Source: Nageia nagi
Taxonomy: Eukaryota > Pinophyta
Length of the DNA: 64,000 bases
Reading direction: 5' to 3'
Assembly: GCA_050084985.1 (NCBI GenBank)
Contig: JBITNC010000001.1
Span: 176,948,001 to 177,012,000 of the forward strand
This document shows positions 1-13,608 of the stretch, one piece after another. Made by a program: the position numbers and the translations under genes. The notes under the pieces were generated by a model that saw nothing but the letters and a program-made list of their open reading frames with translations, did no database searches and was not told where the DNA came from. Numbering within the stretch: the stretch's first letter is position 1; every line of letters begins with the position of its first letter.

Positions 1-2639
1 AAAATTTGGATCTAGGGCTTATCACTTAGTTGATATGGAAGGTAATTAAGAGTGTGAACCTATAAATATCACACATCTTCATCCTTTCTATAGTTAATGA
101 TCTCTTTTTTAATTAGAAGTTGTATATATTATAAATAAGTTTTTTTTTAGTTAAAAAATTACCAAAAGTGTTTTTCTTAAATACTTATACATATTCAATG
201 TATTTGAAATAGAAAATGACATCAAAAAAGAGTAAAAGTGTCCACCAAATTGCTAATTAAAGAGGTATTTGACAAAAACCTTGGTTTGAGAAACCACGAT
301 ATTTGGGAGATAAGGCTATCATAGAATTATCCCTAGATATTTCCCCTAGAAATAGAAATATCCTTCTTTTACCTATTAATTTACAAAGAATCATAGCCTT
401 AAACTTATTTCTAGAAGGATACCAAGGATGGGAGATATGTGTTCCCAGAGATAACTTGGAAGTTTATGTTGATAAAACCATGCATCACCTAAGGCATGCA
501 CATTATTTGTGCATGTCTATATGGTAAACTCATTATTCCAATATTGGCCTACTTAATCCCCCAAGATCATAATTGATTACTTTTTCAATAATTTGATCCA
601 AAATAGAGTTGTTAGCACCTAGATAAATGTAGATTTTCTATTTACATGGGTAGACCAGATGATAAGAGACCTACATCATCATAAAATTATCTATGATTTT
701 AACATAGTATTATTCCATAAGCCTTAATAATCAATTAGATATGTGAAAAATATTTACCAATGATTCTCTTGAATTAGGTCAAGGTTTACCCATATTCCTC
801 CCCATTGGGTTCAAAAAAGGGTTGTGATATCAAGAAAGTTATAAACCAATGAAAAAATAAAATTTAATCTTGTAGAACGTGATTTTGTTAATAGATACCT
901 AGAAGATATATATATGCAAGAATTGAGAAAGTCTCCTTACACTGATATAGCCTACTTCTTCTCTTTACTAAAAGAAATTTAAGAAGTTATAGCCATGATT
1001 TTTTATAATTAGCAAGGAACTAATGCTTGGGATTTAAACGTTAGTGGTCTTAGTGAAATGATTGAGTTAGAAGCAAAGGATATGTGGATGGAAGATGAAT
1101 CCTTGACCAATTGGATCCATCTATTTTGCTTATATTAGCCTTATGAGAGACCTACAGTTTTGCAAAATTACATTGATCATATGACTCTTTGATGTTACAA
1201 AAGATCAATTTCAATAATTGAGGTCATCAATGATTTGGTACTGGACTATAATACTTGTTTAATTTTATGCAATGAAATCATATATAATTATAGTTCATTA
1301 TTTAGCAAAAATTGTTATGTAAATAACCCAATTAATATAAAACTAAGGTTTCAAAAGACCTTAAAATGCTTGAACCAAACAAAGAGTGAAGTTGTAGTCA
1401 AACCAACAAAAAATGAGTATTTCGAGTATCTCATGAAGAGTGCAATCTCCCTGGCATCATTAATTCCCACTCAATCTTTATAAACCTTAGGGATCCCATA
1501 TTGCCTTCCACTTATTAAGAATGGTGAATCCTCAACATCATTAGCTAAGGCAAAACATGTCATTAAGAAATTCAAGTGTCATCCACCAATCTTGCCACTC
1601 ATTTGGTATCTGGTCCATTACCAATCATTCATCCTAGGACCAAGACCTACTCATCTCTCAATTCAACCTTTGTACTTTTATTTCTTGGGTTATAATGGTT
1701 GGTTTATCTGTAAAAAATAAGGGAATAATTATTATTAGGGAGTTGTAAAATTTTTTGTGTATTAAAAAATAATAAATTAGTAAATAAAAAGTACCAGCAT
1801 TAAGAATATATGTAAATAATTTAGAAAATAATTATTAAATATACTTTGGTAAAAATAAAATATGTTTGTATATATCTATCTTTAAAAAATTTTATATAAA
1901 TTCTAAAAAATGCTTGTATACGAAGCTATAGGTAGTTGATTGAATTTCATAAGCAACAAGCATCGTGAGTCACCCACATTGTGTCAACCTTCCCACCAAT
2001 CAGTGGGAGGGGTACTCACATTATGATCCTCCTATCCCATTGGACTTGTCATCTACTTATAATTTCTTGATCACCTTGTACTTTTCCCAATAACCCCTTA
2101 GCAAATCTTGTCCAAAACCCAGAATTAGAGGAGGATCAATTTAATCAATTACTTGAGGGTATCCAACATTAGATTTTGTCTATGACAACTTTGTTCTCTT
2201 TCTTAGATAGGTCCAACCATGCTTATAATATTCAAAGGAACTCTAATTGAAGGGAAATTTACATTGATCATCAACCCTATTGGGGATCTTATGTGATATA
2301 TGATATCCTTGACAAAAAGTTTCTACAAAATCTCATCTGTATGATCTCTAGACCTAATTTTATTTGGAGAATCATGATTGATGCTCTTATCACTCCTTTG
2401 GTAGTTTGATTTGTGAGATACTATGGGCCATGTCTTCTACATCCTAAAGAAGAATTTTTTGATGATGTCACCATAGCTCATCTCTTATCTATAAACTTAT
2501 GGTGTTGGGACTTTATATTGTCTATTTTTGTTATTCATGACCCCCTATAATGGTTCATTGATTATACCATTTGTACTTGCTATCACTTCCATCCTTTTAC
2601 TCATGATGACCTATTGTAGATTCTTTTCCAATGGGGAAA
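1..2639. other. AT-rich stretch without a recognisable gene
   Basis: No known family is recognisable here. Short open stretches on + (303-527, 1235-1483, and an interrupted reading at about 2100-2520) have a somewhat coding-like composition but are broken by stops and show no motif I can name. They are most likely remnants of old mobile elements. No LTR ends, primer-binding site or terminal repeats were found. Confidence 0.4.
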
Positions 2640-2733
2640 CAAGTAAAACATTAAAAGATTCAAAAAATACAAAAACATTAAAATATTTAAAAAATAAAAA
2701 AACATCAAAATATTCAAAAAATACAAAAAATTA
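2640..2733. repeat. A-rich degenerate tandem repeat
   Basis: An imperfect tandem array of short A-rich units of the type aaacattaaaa or aaaatattcaaa. It gives a low-complexity Lys/Ser/Thr/Asn reading in one frame. There is no sign that this reading is a real protein. Confidence 0.6.
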
Positions 2734-5700
2734 AAAAATGTATATATGTACATATACTCAGAAAATATTCTTTTGAAGCATCTTGGCTACTGGGTGTGCT
2801 TCCAATGTATTCATATCATTCCACTTTATTCATAAATGTTTAGTCCTTTACCTTGAGTATCATAAATTATTATATATCAATCATTATGAGAGAGGCAACT
2901 AATCAAGTTATATGTATCCACACATCATGCATGCATCCATATAATATTCATTTATGTATATAGCTGTATTTACAAATAAAGAAGTAAGTGATAAATACTC
3001 TATTCATATTTAGTCTTAGTTAAGAAATCTTACATTGAGGTTTCAAAAACTTAGGATGATAAAAAGACATAACTATGATATATGGCGATGCACTAATAAA
3101 CTCATACACTTTTCACATTAAAAATCTTGAAATAATCAAGAATTGAGTATTAGTTGAGTATAAATATGAGTATGGTGTTCTTACATTTTGCTTCATCCTG
3201 AACCCAAGAGCTAGGATAGTAAAGAAAAGAAAAATAAAAAAGCAAAAATAGGTAGAATTCTTGGGCCATTGCAGCATTCTCTGTTGGGGCTATAGATGCC
3301 TAACTGGTAATAGAGCAAGGTTGTAATAGGATGAAGGCTTAATCTTCACTAGGGCTATGAATGCTTTTTGGTAATGAAGCATACCTTACAAAAAGAATAA
3401 GATCATATTTCATAACTTATAATCCTAGGATGTTTAATTTGTGAATGTTAAGAGAACAAAATGAACATCATTGCACACACATGTGTTTGTGGTAAACTTA
3501 AGTATATTATAACCTTGTTTCATATCATCCTTAGTAGATGAGACCAAAGTAGAAGATCAATTAACAAAACTAAGTATTGAAGGTGTTATTTATTACACTT
3601 ATTTATTTATTTATATATTAATTCATCCCATACCATTACTATTATTATTATAAAAACTTGATAAGTTTCCAAAGCATTAAGATTGATGTTTAAGTTATTT
3701 ATGTCATTCATAGAAATCTTAGGTCATTTAAGTTTCATACATTTTACATTCATTTGAACATATACATTTATGTGCATCCATTATTACATCCATACATCCG
3801 TAAAGTGTCATAAATATTATGTGTATTTTAAATCCATACATTCACATTATTCATGATATCACATATGTTTATACCAGTATATTATGTTCAAAACCATGAA
3901 TAAAAGTAGCTAAAAAGATGAAAAATGATGCATCTAATTCCATGCTCCTACAAATCAAATCCTATTCTATAACATCACATTACTATATAAACATAAATAT
4001 TACTATATAAACATAAATATTACTTGGATTTTATAGAGCATATCATAGATAAGGTGTTAAAACTAAATGAAAACATAAAAATAAACTTTCATGCATTACT
4101 ACTTTAACACATACATTTAAAAAAAAATGATAAATGAATGAAAGAGGTTTTCTTAAAATGTGCAATTTATATGGGTATTTCATTAAGAGAAATACTCGAG
4201 ACCTTCCCTATATGCTTTATTAAAAATCTCTAATTAAAAGCTTAAAAATATAAAATTTTGAAGTATGTCAAAAATTCTTTAGGTCGAGTTAGGCCTACGA
4301 TTAATTGTAAATATTGATGAGAAAATTCAAAATGAAATAGGGTAATTTATAAACTCTTGTATATATCTTTTGAACAATCAACAATGCTCAATTGAAAACA
4401 AAAAACTATAGTCCAAACAAAACATCTATGCTCGAAAGATGCTCACATTAAAACTATTCTGAAAAATATCAAAAATAATATAAAACCATTAAAAACCATA
4501 TAAAAATAAAAAATATATGTGTCAAAGGTAAAATCACTATGAGGTATTCTATTGTTAAATTTAATTTAGAGTTGAAGGTTTTTTGAAAAAATTAAGAATC
4601 TTGGGTAACTTTGAATTTGAAAAATGACCCTTCTTTTAATAGAAAAAAGAAGGATGAGTTTCAATATGATTAAAATTGTTGGATGAATTTTTGTGCAAGA
4701 TCATCAAGTATCTTATATTCTAGGACAAAAGTATAATGATTAAAAGTTTTTGTATTTGTAAGGGAGATTATTTATCACATGCTAGCTATGGCATATGCCT
4801 AATGGCTAAGACTCCATTTGTATCTTGCCAACAATTTGCAATAGTATAGTGGTAACTGCCTAAGTTATGCCTTGCACTACAAACCTTCATTATTTTCAAA
4901 ACATGTCAAATGCAAAAGATCAAAAAATGGATTTATTCATAATATAATCACTCAAATTAATCTTATTCATAGAGAATGAGTTAAGTTGAAACCTTGAATT
5001 TAATATCAAGAAGTACAAGTCCAAGACTTGAATGCACCCCCTTTCTGATAGGCTTAGTTTTTTTAAATAATCTCCACCTATAAAATGTTGGATATTTCAT
5101 TAAAGTTTACTAAATTCTATTGGTTGTTGGAAATTCATTACAATCATCGACAATCATATCCGATCATTAACACTTGATGGGTAATTACTAGCGATCTTGT
5201 AAACAGAAACCAAAAAGAAAAAAATAGAAAAATTAGGCACCCAAGGAAACAAGCCAACAAATCAATGATGAATCTTAATTGATCCTACACTTTCCTTGCA
5301 CATATTTAATTTGTGACAAGGTTGGATGAGATTTTTTCATCCAACCTTGCATTCCAAAATAGCAACTAATGCTACCTTAGAAAATCTATAAGTAAGACTT
5401 CTTCCAAGGAGAAAAAAGAGAGAGAGAAAAGGCAACCTTACTTTGCTGAATTAGAACTAGATCACTAAGTATATTTTAGTTTACTATTTTTACTTATATG
5501 GATGTTTATTTATTATAATCTTAGAGCATGAACAACTATGTTTGATGGGTTGTTGGTTTGTGCGTGTGTAGGATTCCCAAAATAGCAACTAATTAAGGCA
5601 AAGAGAAGCCAAAGAATAACAAGGAAGAAGCAATCAAAATCTTTCTTGTTGTAGGTTTAATCAAATGACATATAGAGCTTGAAGACATCAATAAAGAAGG

Positions 5701-6589
5701 GCCTCTAGGAGGCCTATATTACACATTGTACTGAAGTCCTCCATTATGAGGCAATTTGTAATTAAAACTAAGGTTTATTCAAAGATTAATAAAGATTTTC
5801 TATTTTTTGTGACAACTTTTATTTTTGCATGCTTGCAGGGTTGACTTTTGAGTAAACAAAATGCATCATGAACTATATAATATGTGATGATACCAAGAAA
5901 AGGAGAGGATCAAGATGTTGCTATAAAATAATTTCAAAATAAAATGATTCATCATCAACAAATCATCAATTGAATAGGAGAATACATGCATATCATATAT
6001 CCAAACAATAATAATATTTGTAATACCATCTATCTAAGGATTTGTTATCTACCTTTTGTCATGCTTCGTATATTTTAATTGGTGCATATAATATAGCTTA
6101 TTTTAAGGTATTAATAGCATGCAATCACTAAGGCATCGACATCATTGTTATTGAGTTCGAACATGTGGAAATTACATAAAGATATTGTTTATAGCTCGTT
6201 TACTTAGATCTAAAAAAGGTACATGTTTATTATTGTCAATTACTGGTATATTTCTAACATATACTTCAATATTACATTTTTAGAGAAATAATGATTTGTT
6301 TATTACATCATGCATTATTTCCAATATAATTTTTTTGTGAACCCATTGTTTTGAACAATCTTTTCCCTCCTAGATGAGATCTCACATATTTTTGTAATGG
6401 ATCCAACCATATTGATGTCATGTGTTACCTATTTTTAAGGCATCAACATTGTAAAAATAGCTTCAAATAATATTTATATGGTAGCACAAATGCTCCAACA
6501 AATCTTGTCTAATCTTAACACCCACTCATAATCCTCTATCAATAATAATCAATCAGTTTCTAATGTTCCCCTAGTTGCAATAATATCAA
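2734..6589. other. Gene-free AT-rich DNA; possible gypsy LTR end near 5.4-5.84 kb
   Basis: No coding signal is visible on either strand. The part from about 5,390 to 5,840 has a TATA-like box (tataagta), a GA-rich stretch and then a T-rich, polyadenylation-like run. This resembles the R-U5 part of a gypsy LTR lying upstream of the gag remnant that starts near 6.6 kb. No second copy of it and no primer-binding site was found, so the LTR reading is only a suggestion. Confidence 0.3.
6221..6336. repeat. Direct repeat, left copy (partner at 9164-9281)
   Basis: This segment is clearly similar to 9164-9281 in the same orientation; both share atacttcaatattacatt and catgcattatt. The two copies bracket the gypsy gag-protease remnant. 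They may be parts of old LTRs or a duplicated internal segment. Confidence 0.55.
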
Positions 6590-7300
6590 AACTTGAGAAT
6601 GGTCAAAGATGTTAGAGCAACCATGAAGACTATGTTGGTGTCTTCATCCCACCCTTATTGGTATATATCCATAATTATCCCCCACCACTCGATCTCAATG
6701 CCCCCAAGTTTGAGATGTTCAATGGTGAACAAGATCCAAATCAACATCTTATCACCTTTTAGAAGGAGTGATTATTGAAATTGGGACACGAGGATAAATT
6801 GATGGCCAAAATCTTTCCAAGAAGCTTGAAAAGTGATGCTACTCAATGGTTCTATAATTTTCCTAAGGGATACATACACTCATTCAACTCATTGGTAAAG
6901 GTATTCATGAATCAATATAAGCACAATATCAAATAACAAAGTATTGTTATAGAATTATGTGCCTTATGCCAAGCAAGAAATGAGATCTTAGAGAAGTACA
7001 TTCATAATTCAAAATGATATGGAAATCCATTCAAAGTAAATTATATGAAACAAAAATTTGTAGTATTTTCACTAATTCTATCCTTCCAATCATTAAACAA
7101 CATGCTCTTGATTATACTAATATGGCTTTTGGAATCATGACAAAAAGAGTTTTAGCAAAAGAAAAAATATTGATTGAGTGTGGGTCACTAAAGTATGCAA
7201 ATGCTACATACAATGAAGATAACATAGAACCATATGTAAAAATAGAAGAACAAATATCAACATGGTTGCAAAACTTGCTCTCACTAGATCTATTACAATA
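6590..7300 (+). pseudogene. Ty3/gypsy gag remnant
   Basis: The conceptual reading keeps the hallmarks of a plant Ty3/gypsy capsid: FEMFNGEQDPNQHL, then MAKIFPRSL, ATQWFYNFP and FMNQYKHNI, followed by a LxxLxQxxxEILEKYI pattern. These are the conserved blocks of the retrotransposon gag domain, which forms the virus-like particle in the cytoplasm. Stops interrupt it near the QHLITF block and after the QYKHNI block. An open stretch from 7014 to 7301 follows in another frame. No zinc knuckle was identified. The element continues into the protease remnant at about 7.64-8.26 kb. Confidence 0.7.
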
Positions 7301-7639
7301 AGGAACCATACATTTACTTTTCCCATTCAACCTAAGCTCATTTTATAAGGTTTGGTTAAAAAGGGTTTGTTAAAACCATTGGACAGAAAGGTAGGAGATG
7401 AAAGTGTGTTTATGGGTAATTCATATTCTTATTATTCCTATTATCAATGAAGAGGATATGCTACAAATAAATACAAATCTTTTGAGGTTGATATATTAGA
7501 TATTATTTCTCAAGGGAAGTATGAAATCAAAGAGAATGCTTCAGATCCAAATTATATCAATGGATGAAGATATTTGTGCCACACTTAGGAGAGGTCATCC
7601 AAGGTCCAACCCAAATATGGTTACTGCTAAATAAGTAAG

Positions 7640-8260
7640 TCTCCTTGATCCAAAAGCTTATAGCATGATAGAATAGTTAAAACCTACTTCTACTAAGATT
7701 ATCTTATATAATCTTATTACCACATTTAAAAAACATAGGGAGGTCTTATATGAATTGTTAAAAGTGGAAAAGATTTTTACAAACATTTCTATCACATTAT
7801 TTTCTAAGCACTTCAATCCATTAAAGATTATGATGCAATCTCCTTTTTCAAGTCTGAAAAACTTAGTAAAGAATTCATTTATGTCTGGCACTTTATGTCA
7901 CACCTATGATACATGGATAGGAAATAAAAAGAGAAATGGTAGATCCTAATTTATCTGTTAATGTTTATTCCCAAAAATGCTTGCAAAAAATCCAGAATAA
8001 TTATGTTAATATGAATTTGTTAGAAGAGCCAACTTTTCTTATAAGAGCCTATGATAGTTCATCCAAAAAACCATTTGGATTGACCACACTGCTAGTAACA
8101 CATAGCCTTAAGTCTATTCAGATAAATTTTCATGTTATGAATGGTAAACTGTCATACAATCTACTCCTAGGAAGACCTTAGTTACATGATATGGATGCAA
8201 TACCTTCTATAGTACATGGTTATCTAAAATATGAATATGATGGACAAATACATACAATTA
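7640..8260 (+). pseudogene. Ty3/gypsy aspartic protease remnant with upstream linker
   Basis: About 7655-7760 reads like the conserved gypsy linker before protease (YSMIE..LKPTSTKI followed by KKHREVLYELL). From 7936 the retropepsin-like domain follows, with VDPNLSVNVYS at the active-site position and INFHVMNGKLSYNLLLGRP near its end, then LHDMDAIPS. This protease cuts the Gag-Pol polyprotein in the particle. The catalytic D-x-G-S motif is changed to D-P-N-L and stops occur inside and after the domain, so it is inactive. No RT or integrase follows downstream. Confidence 0.7.
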
Positions 8261-10797
8261 TAGGGGATCCAGAGCCATATGCATAATGGAATTTTGTAGA
8301 TTTAGATATTTAAGGATTGGATCTAACTTGTCCTAAATTTCAAGTAATTCCAAAGGAAGTTGAATCACCTTTAATAAAAGTAGAAAAAGAAGTATAGATT
8401 ACTGATATAAGAATGGGAACATACAAAATTGAGAATTTTTATCCATTGGCCTTCATAAAATATGAAGGAAAACCAAAAATAATAAAAAATTCAAAGAATT
8501 TGTATCATACTAAAGGCATCGTAGAGCATCCACATCATGAATCTAAAGAGCATTCAAGTGGTTCTTGTTTTGTGACTTCTCTATCTCTAAATCCCATTCA
8601 GTTAGTGGATAACATAGTGAAACAAAAAATGGATAATCTCTTTCCATCACCTTTGGTACATAAATACATGACTCAAAATTACAAATACAAAGGGGAAAGA
8701 TTAGGAAAATCAAAAACAAGGTATGTCTTCTTTTCCTACTAATTTAGGAGCTTAGAAAGATAAGACAAGATTAGATAATGATTAGAGTACTGAAAAGAGT
8801 TCAAGTCCTATAAAATTTAATCTAGAATGCACCATTATTGAGCTTTATGATGATATTGATGAGGATTTATAGATTGATAGTACTATACCTCTTGAGTTTG
8901 ATTATTTTCCCACTGATGATGATATATTAGAACACATGGGGGCACATTCAAAATTGCCCAAATCTAGTGATAAAAGAAATCCAAATCCTCATCAAGAAGT
9001 AAAATTTATGTCCTAAGTTTGTATGGATATTTTGGGCAAGAGGTAAACTTTAATGAAGTATTTTAGGTACACCAAGTTGATGAATAATAGGATGATGATC
9101 GTGATATCCTTGGCTTAGAAGAGCTACCTTCATTATTGCAAAATAAAGAAGTGGTATATTACTAGCATATGTTTATTATTATTGATTACTAGTATATTTT
9201 TGACATATACTTCAATATTACATTTGTATAGAAATAGTGCTTTATTTATTGTATCATGCATTATTTTTAGTGTACAGGATATTTTTTTCTTTCTATGTTG
9301 AAGTGGAATATGTGGATATAGATTTTCATATTTACACTTCTTATGATGATGTTTATGTTGATGAATATATGGCTTCACATGGGGCTATTTTTCATATTGT
9401 GCATTATTCCCTTTGTTTTCTCTTTAAATTCGTTTGAAAATTTAAAATGAAGATTTTCAATTGGTACCAATATATGATTAGCTTATAGATATGATACTTT
9501 TTTGGTTGATACTCTTTTATTTTATGAAAATCCAAATGATGATTTTGAAGGTTATGTGTTATAGTTATTTTTATATCAAGTGGAAGACACTTTCATTTGA
9601 CTATTACCTAGAAGCATACAATCATTTATTTTGCATCCTTCATCACATTTAGAAGGGATGATCACGATTCTATTATCAATGATTGACCATCTTAGGTGCT
9701 ATAATTGGGATCTTATAGTTATTATTGGAATCTCAATAGATATTTTTGGTATTGAATTTTTGATAAACTATTATTATTATATGAGGAATATATTATTTCA
9801 ACCTTCATAGAAGAAAAAGACTCTTAATGTTCATGTAAATATCTCCATCAATCTTGCATTCCAATAAAGGAGAAAATAGTTATTATATGTTCAAAGGTTA
9901 AAAACTTCTCAATGAGGTAATGTAATGAAAGCATAATATTGAATACAAAGACTAGAGATAAACTATTAGAGTGGTGAGGCAAAATCATTGCAACCAAGTG
10001 AAACCTATCTAATAAATTCAAGAAAATGATCTAAATTTGGAAACCTGCATTATCTTGAAAGAACACCAAGAAGAGCTTACAAGAATTTGTTATAGGATCT
10101 TGGAACAAACCTAAGGATTTTTTAAAGTGAATAAAGCATGAAATGTTATCAAAGTAATATATCCAAGATCAAGTATACAACATGAAAGAATCATGAGGAT
10201 TTAAAGTTTCTTGAAAAGGTATGAACTTTGAGAATATATATTTGTAAACAGAGAGGAAAAGTTAGGGTTTCACTCATGGCTTATGTTGATTAAACTTTAT
10301 AAGGGGTTGATTTTATTATTAGAATATATCATGTAAATAGTAGCACATATAATACTTATAAATGATACATATATCATGATTTTGGAGATGTGTGTGTTGA
10401 TAGATAATTTCCTAAAATCCACTAAAAGCTTATTGATATATTTTAGCCCACAAGGTGGCTCATTAGCCTGATTAGTTGAAATAGGGATCTTATTCTTATC
10501 AAATAAGAGGGTCAAGTATTTAATTCATTTTTAAAATCTTAAAAGTAATTATTTTTTATTAAATGCATTTGGAATATTTTGGATTCCCTAAGCTACAATA
10601 TATGAAGTTATACAAATGTAGATGATGAAGATAAGAATGAAATAGACAATGAGAGATGTACACTTTCAAATATGGATGATATTATTTCTTCTCATTTGTT
10701 TTAGAATGATTATGTGGATTATAAGTGCTGAAATGTGATGTATAGAAAATTTGAGATGCACAGGAGGTACATAATTTTGGAGGCCACTCTAAAATTA
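8261..10797. other. Decayed gypsy linker and gene-free DNA
   Basis: From 8261 to about 9000 short readings rich in acidic residues (for example LYDDIDEDL and FDYFPTDDDILEHMG on +) look like the variable linker between gypsy protease and RT. No RT motif follows. From about 9,480 to 10,797 I see no recognisable gene on either strand; the short minus reading at 10,297-10,515 has no family features. Confidence 0.4.
9164..9281. repeat. Direct repeat, right copy (partner at 6221-6336)
   Basis: Same orientation as the left copy, with substitutions and small indels scattered along roughly 115 bp. The pair lies about 2.9 kb apart on either side of the gag-protease remnant. Confidence 0.55.
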
Positions 10798-12000
10798 CCA
10801 AGAATATTTTGGGTGGAGTTAGACCATATTTTGTATATTTAACTACTAAAAATTATTGTCCAAATTTGATTATTGGAAATATTTAGTGATATAAGTGAAA
10901 AGTATGATATATAACTATTTTTCATGAATATTGTACAATTATAGAGTGTAGAGTTGTAGAAGGAGGTGCAATAATTTAAGGTTTACAAACTTTTCTAGGA
11001 GCTCTAGAAGAAGTTATGGACATGCATCAAAGAGTAATTAAAAATCATTTTTCATAAAATATTATGATTTTGAATGCTATAATATACATGTATGCAAAAT
11101 GTGGAAGAATACATAAGGCTCAAGAATTGTTTGATAATATGCATGATGCAAAGACAATTTCATGAAATGCAATGATTCTATTTTGTTGAGTTATCATGCT
11201 AAATTTATTCCTTCTATAGTTGTAAATGTTCTATTATATTATTCTTTTTTTAGATTAAAGTTATGTCTAACTTAATATTTCTATTTTATAATTGTTTGAT
11301 AATGCAAACATAATTTTATGGATCATAGTGATTGAAGGATGTGCAATTAAAGGCTAAAACAAGGATGCCCTTAAACTCTTTTATCTAATGAAATACTTGG
11401 GAACCACAACTAATTTTATCTCCAAATTTTTTGCAAGGGATATTGTTGTGAGGATGTGAGTTGATTTCACCATTTCAAACATGGAAAATGTTCTTGTGGA
11501 GATTATTACTAATGGAAAAGTGTTGTTATTAAATATTTGTGCAAATAGACAATGTTGTTGATTGTTTACATCATATTGTCAAGTGAAAGTAACTGCTAAC
11601 ATATATTGATATGGTATTTGTGAAAGCCTTATTTTTAATACTACATAGTCATGGTATTGAACCATTTTTTAGGAATATTGTATAATTGTAGAGTGAAGAT
11701 ATGGAGGAGGTGAAAGAATCCCAAAGATGGAAGGATAAATACTTGAATGAAATAGAAAAAACTTGATGCACAATAAATTTTAGAGGTCTTACAAGTCACC
11801 TAGTACTTTTGTAGAAAGAGAGTAGATTAGCTCTTCACTGTACTTTGCTCTTGGTTTTATCATTTTGTGTAATTATTTTATTTGGAATCATTTTATTATC
11901 TTGTTTCTATTTTTACATCAACAATTTGGGCCCAAATTCTATGTAATAAATTATTTATAGGTTGATGTAAATTTTGTACTATTTATGGATAAAAATACTA
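10798..12000 (+). pseudogene. PPR-DYW pseudogene unit A
   Basis: First of a set of tandem copies of the 3' end of a PLS-class pentatricopeptide-repeat gene of the DYW type. Family members are organellar RNA-editing factors whose DYW domain is the C-to-U deaminase. The reading contains remnants of a PPR repeat (GALEE..xxxHQRV, then YAKCGRIHKAQELFDNMHD) at about 10,990-11,165, and a second repeat start at about 11,290-11,400. A DYW tail reading FHHFKHGKCSCGDYY and then a stop lies at about 11,465-11,515. Frameshifts and stops separate these blocks. About 130 bp of intron-like T-rich DNA lies between the two PPR pieces. Confidence 0.65.
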
Positions 12001-13310
12001 ACTTTTTTGGGTGAAGTTAGATCATGTTTTGTATATTTAACTAGTAAAATTATTTCCCAAATGTGATTATTGGAATTCTTTAGTTATATAAGTGAAAAGT
12101 TTGGTATTGAACTATTTTCCATGAATCTTGTACAATTATAGAGTGTAGATTTGGATAAGGAGGTGCAATAATTTTAGGTTTGCAACATTTACAACCATTA
12201 TTTTGGCATGTGCCACCATAGGAGCTCTAGAAGAAAGTACAAACATCCATCAAAGAGTAGTTGAAAGTAATTCATCAAATATTGTGGTAGTGAATAATTT
12301 GATAGACATTTAAGCAAAAATATGGAAGAATACATAAGGCTCAAGAATTTTTTGACAATATGCATTATGTAGACATTGTTTCATGGAATGCAATGATTCT
12401 ATTTAGTTAAGTTTTCATGCTAAATGTATTTCTTCTATAGTGGTAAATATTTTATTACATTATGATTTCTATTTTAGACTAAAGTTATGTCTAACTTAAT
12501 CTTTCTATTTTAGAATTATTTGACAATGCAAACATAATTTCATGGATTACAATGATTAAAAGATATGTAATTCATAGCAATAGCAAAGATTCCCTTTAAC
12601 TCTTTGATTTGATGAAGCACTTTGGAACTCCAACAATATTTACCTCCAAGATTGTTGCAAGGGATATTGTTGTGAGGGACACAAATTGATTACTTCATTT
12701 CAAACATGGAGAATATTCTTGTGAATATTATTGTTAATGCAAAGTAATGTAAGATCTAAAGAGTCTTGTACAATGACATGGTACATGCTTTTAGGAAGAA
12801 AGGAAACTATGTTTCATTCCATTTTTTCAAAAAGTGTTATTATTAAATATTTTTACGAGTATACAATGTTGTTGATTGTTGACATCATATTTTGAAGTGA
12901 ACGTAATTGCCTACATATATTGATGTAGTATTTGTGAAAGCCTTATTTTTAATACTATATTTTCATGATGTTGAACTATTTTTAAGTAATCCAATATAAT
13001 TGTAGAATGAAGAGTGGAGGAGTTGCAAGAATCGCAAAAATGGAGGGAGAACTACTTGAAGGAAATAGAAAACACTTAATTAACAATAAATTTTAGAGAA
13101 GGGATTACAAGTAACTAGGTACTTTGGAAAGAAGAGAGTAAAGAAACTGCTAATTATACTTTGCTCTTGGATTTATCATTTTATATAGTTATTTTATTTG
13201 GAATCATGTTTCAACAATAACTTTAACTTTAACAAGGTCATTTTGTATAAATATGATGTTATATTGTGTATTTTATAAGATATTTTAGTATATGAGAGTT
13301 GCATATTTTG
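12001..13310 (+). pseudogene. PPR-DYW pseudogene unit B
   Basis: A second copy of unit A in the same orientation, starting with the same flanking sequence (tttgggtgaagttagatcatg). The PPR piece is clearer here: FTTIILACATIGALEES, then HQRVVES and VVVNNLIDI, at about 12,180-12,300. It is followed by a degraded ELFDNANIISWITMI repeat and a DYW tail reading ARDIVVRD then HFKHGEYSC at about 12,655-12,750. Stops and frameshifts show it is dead. The roughly 500 bp after the tail also matches unit A, so the duplicated unit includes 3' flanking DNA. Confidence 0.65.
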
Positions 13311-13510
13311 CAAGAATATTTTGGATGGAATTAGACAATGTTTTGTATATTTAACCACTAAAATTATTGTCCAAATTTGATCATTGAAATTATCTAGTGA
13401 TAGAAGTGAAAAGTTTGGTCTATAAGGCTTTCAAAGATCTATTTTATTGTAAAATTCATATAAATTTGATTTCTTTGCTAGGAATATAACATAAATGAGT
13501 TATGTTTGCT
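13311..13510 (+). repeat. Start of a third PPR-unit copy (unit C, truncated)
   Basis: About 200 bp matching the first part of units A and B (caagaatattttggatggaattagac onward), and also 46,811-47,010. The copy stops before any PPR coding piece. This suggests the tandem array was once longer and was broken here. Confidence 0.55.
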
Positions 13511-13583
13511 GGAGGATGATGATAAAGAATTATTTCTCATATAGGCTTTATAGAGGCTAATGAACATTATGAAATGTATGCAT

Positions 13584-13608
13584 AGCCTTTGTAATTGTTA
13601 CAAAGGCT
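13584..13608. repeat. Perfect 11-bp inverted repeat followed by T8
   Basis: Arms agcctttgtaa and ttacaaaggct around a 3-nt loop, followed directly by a run of T. It looks like a bacterial terminator but lies in plant DNA, so it is reported only as an inverted repeat, perhaps from a small non-autonomous element. Confidence 0.6.
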
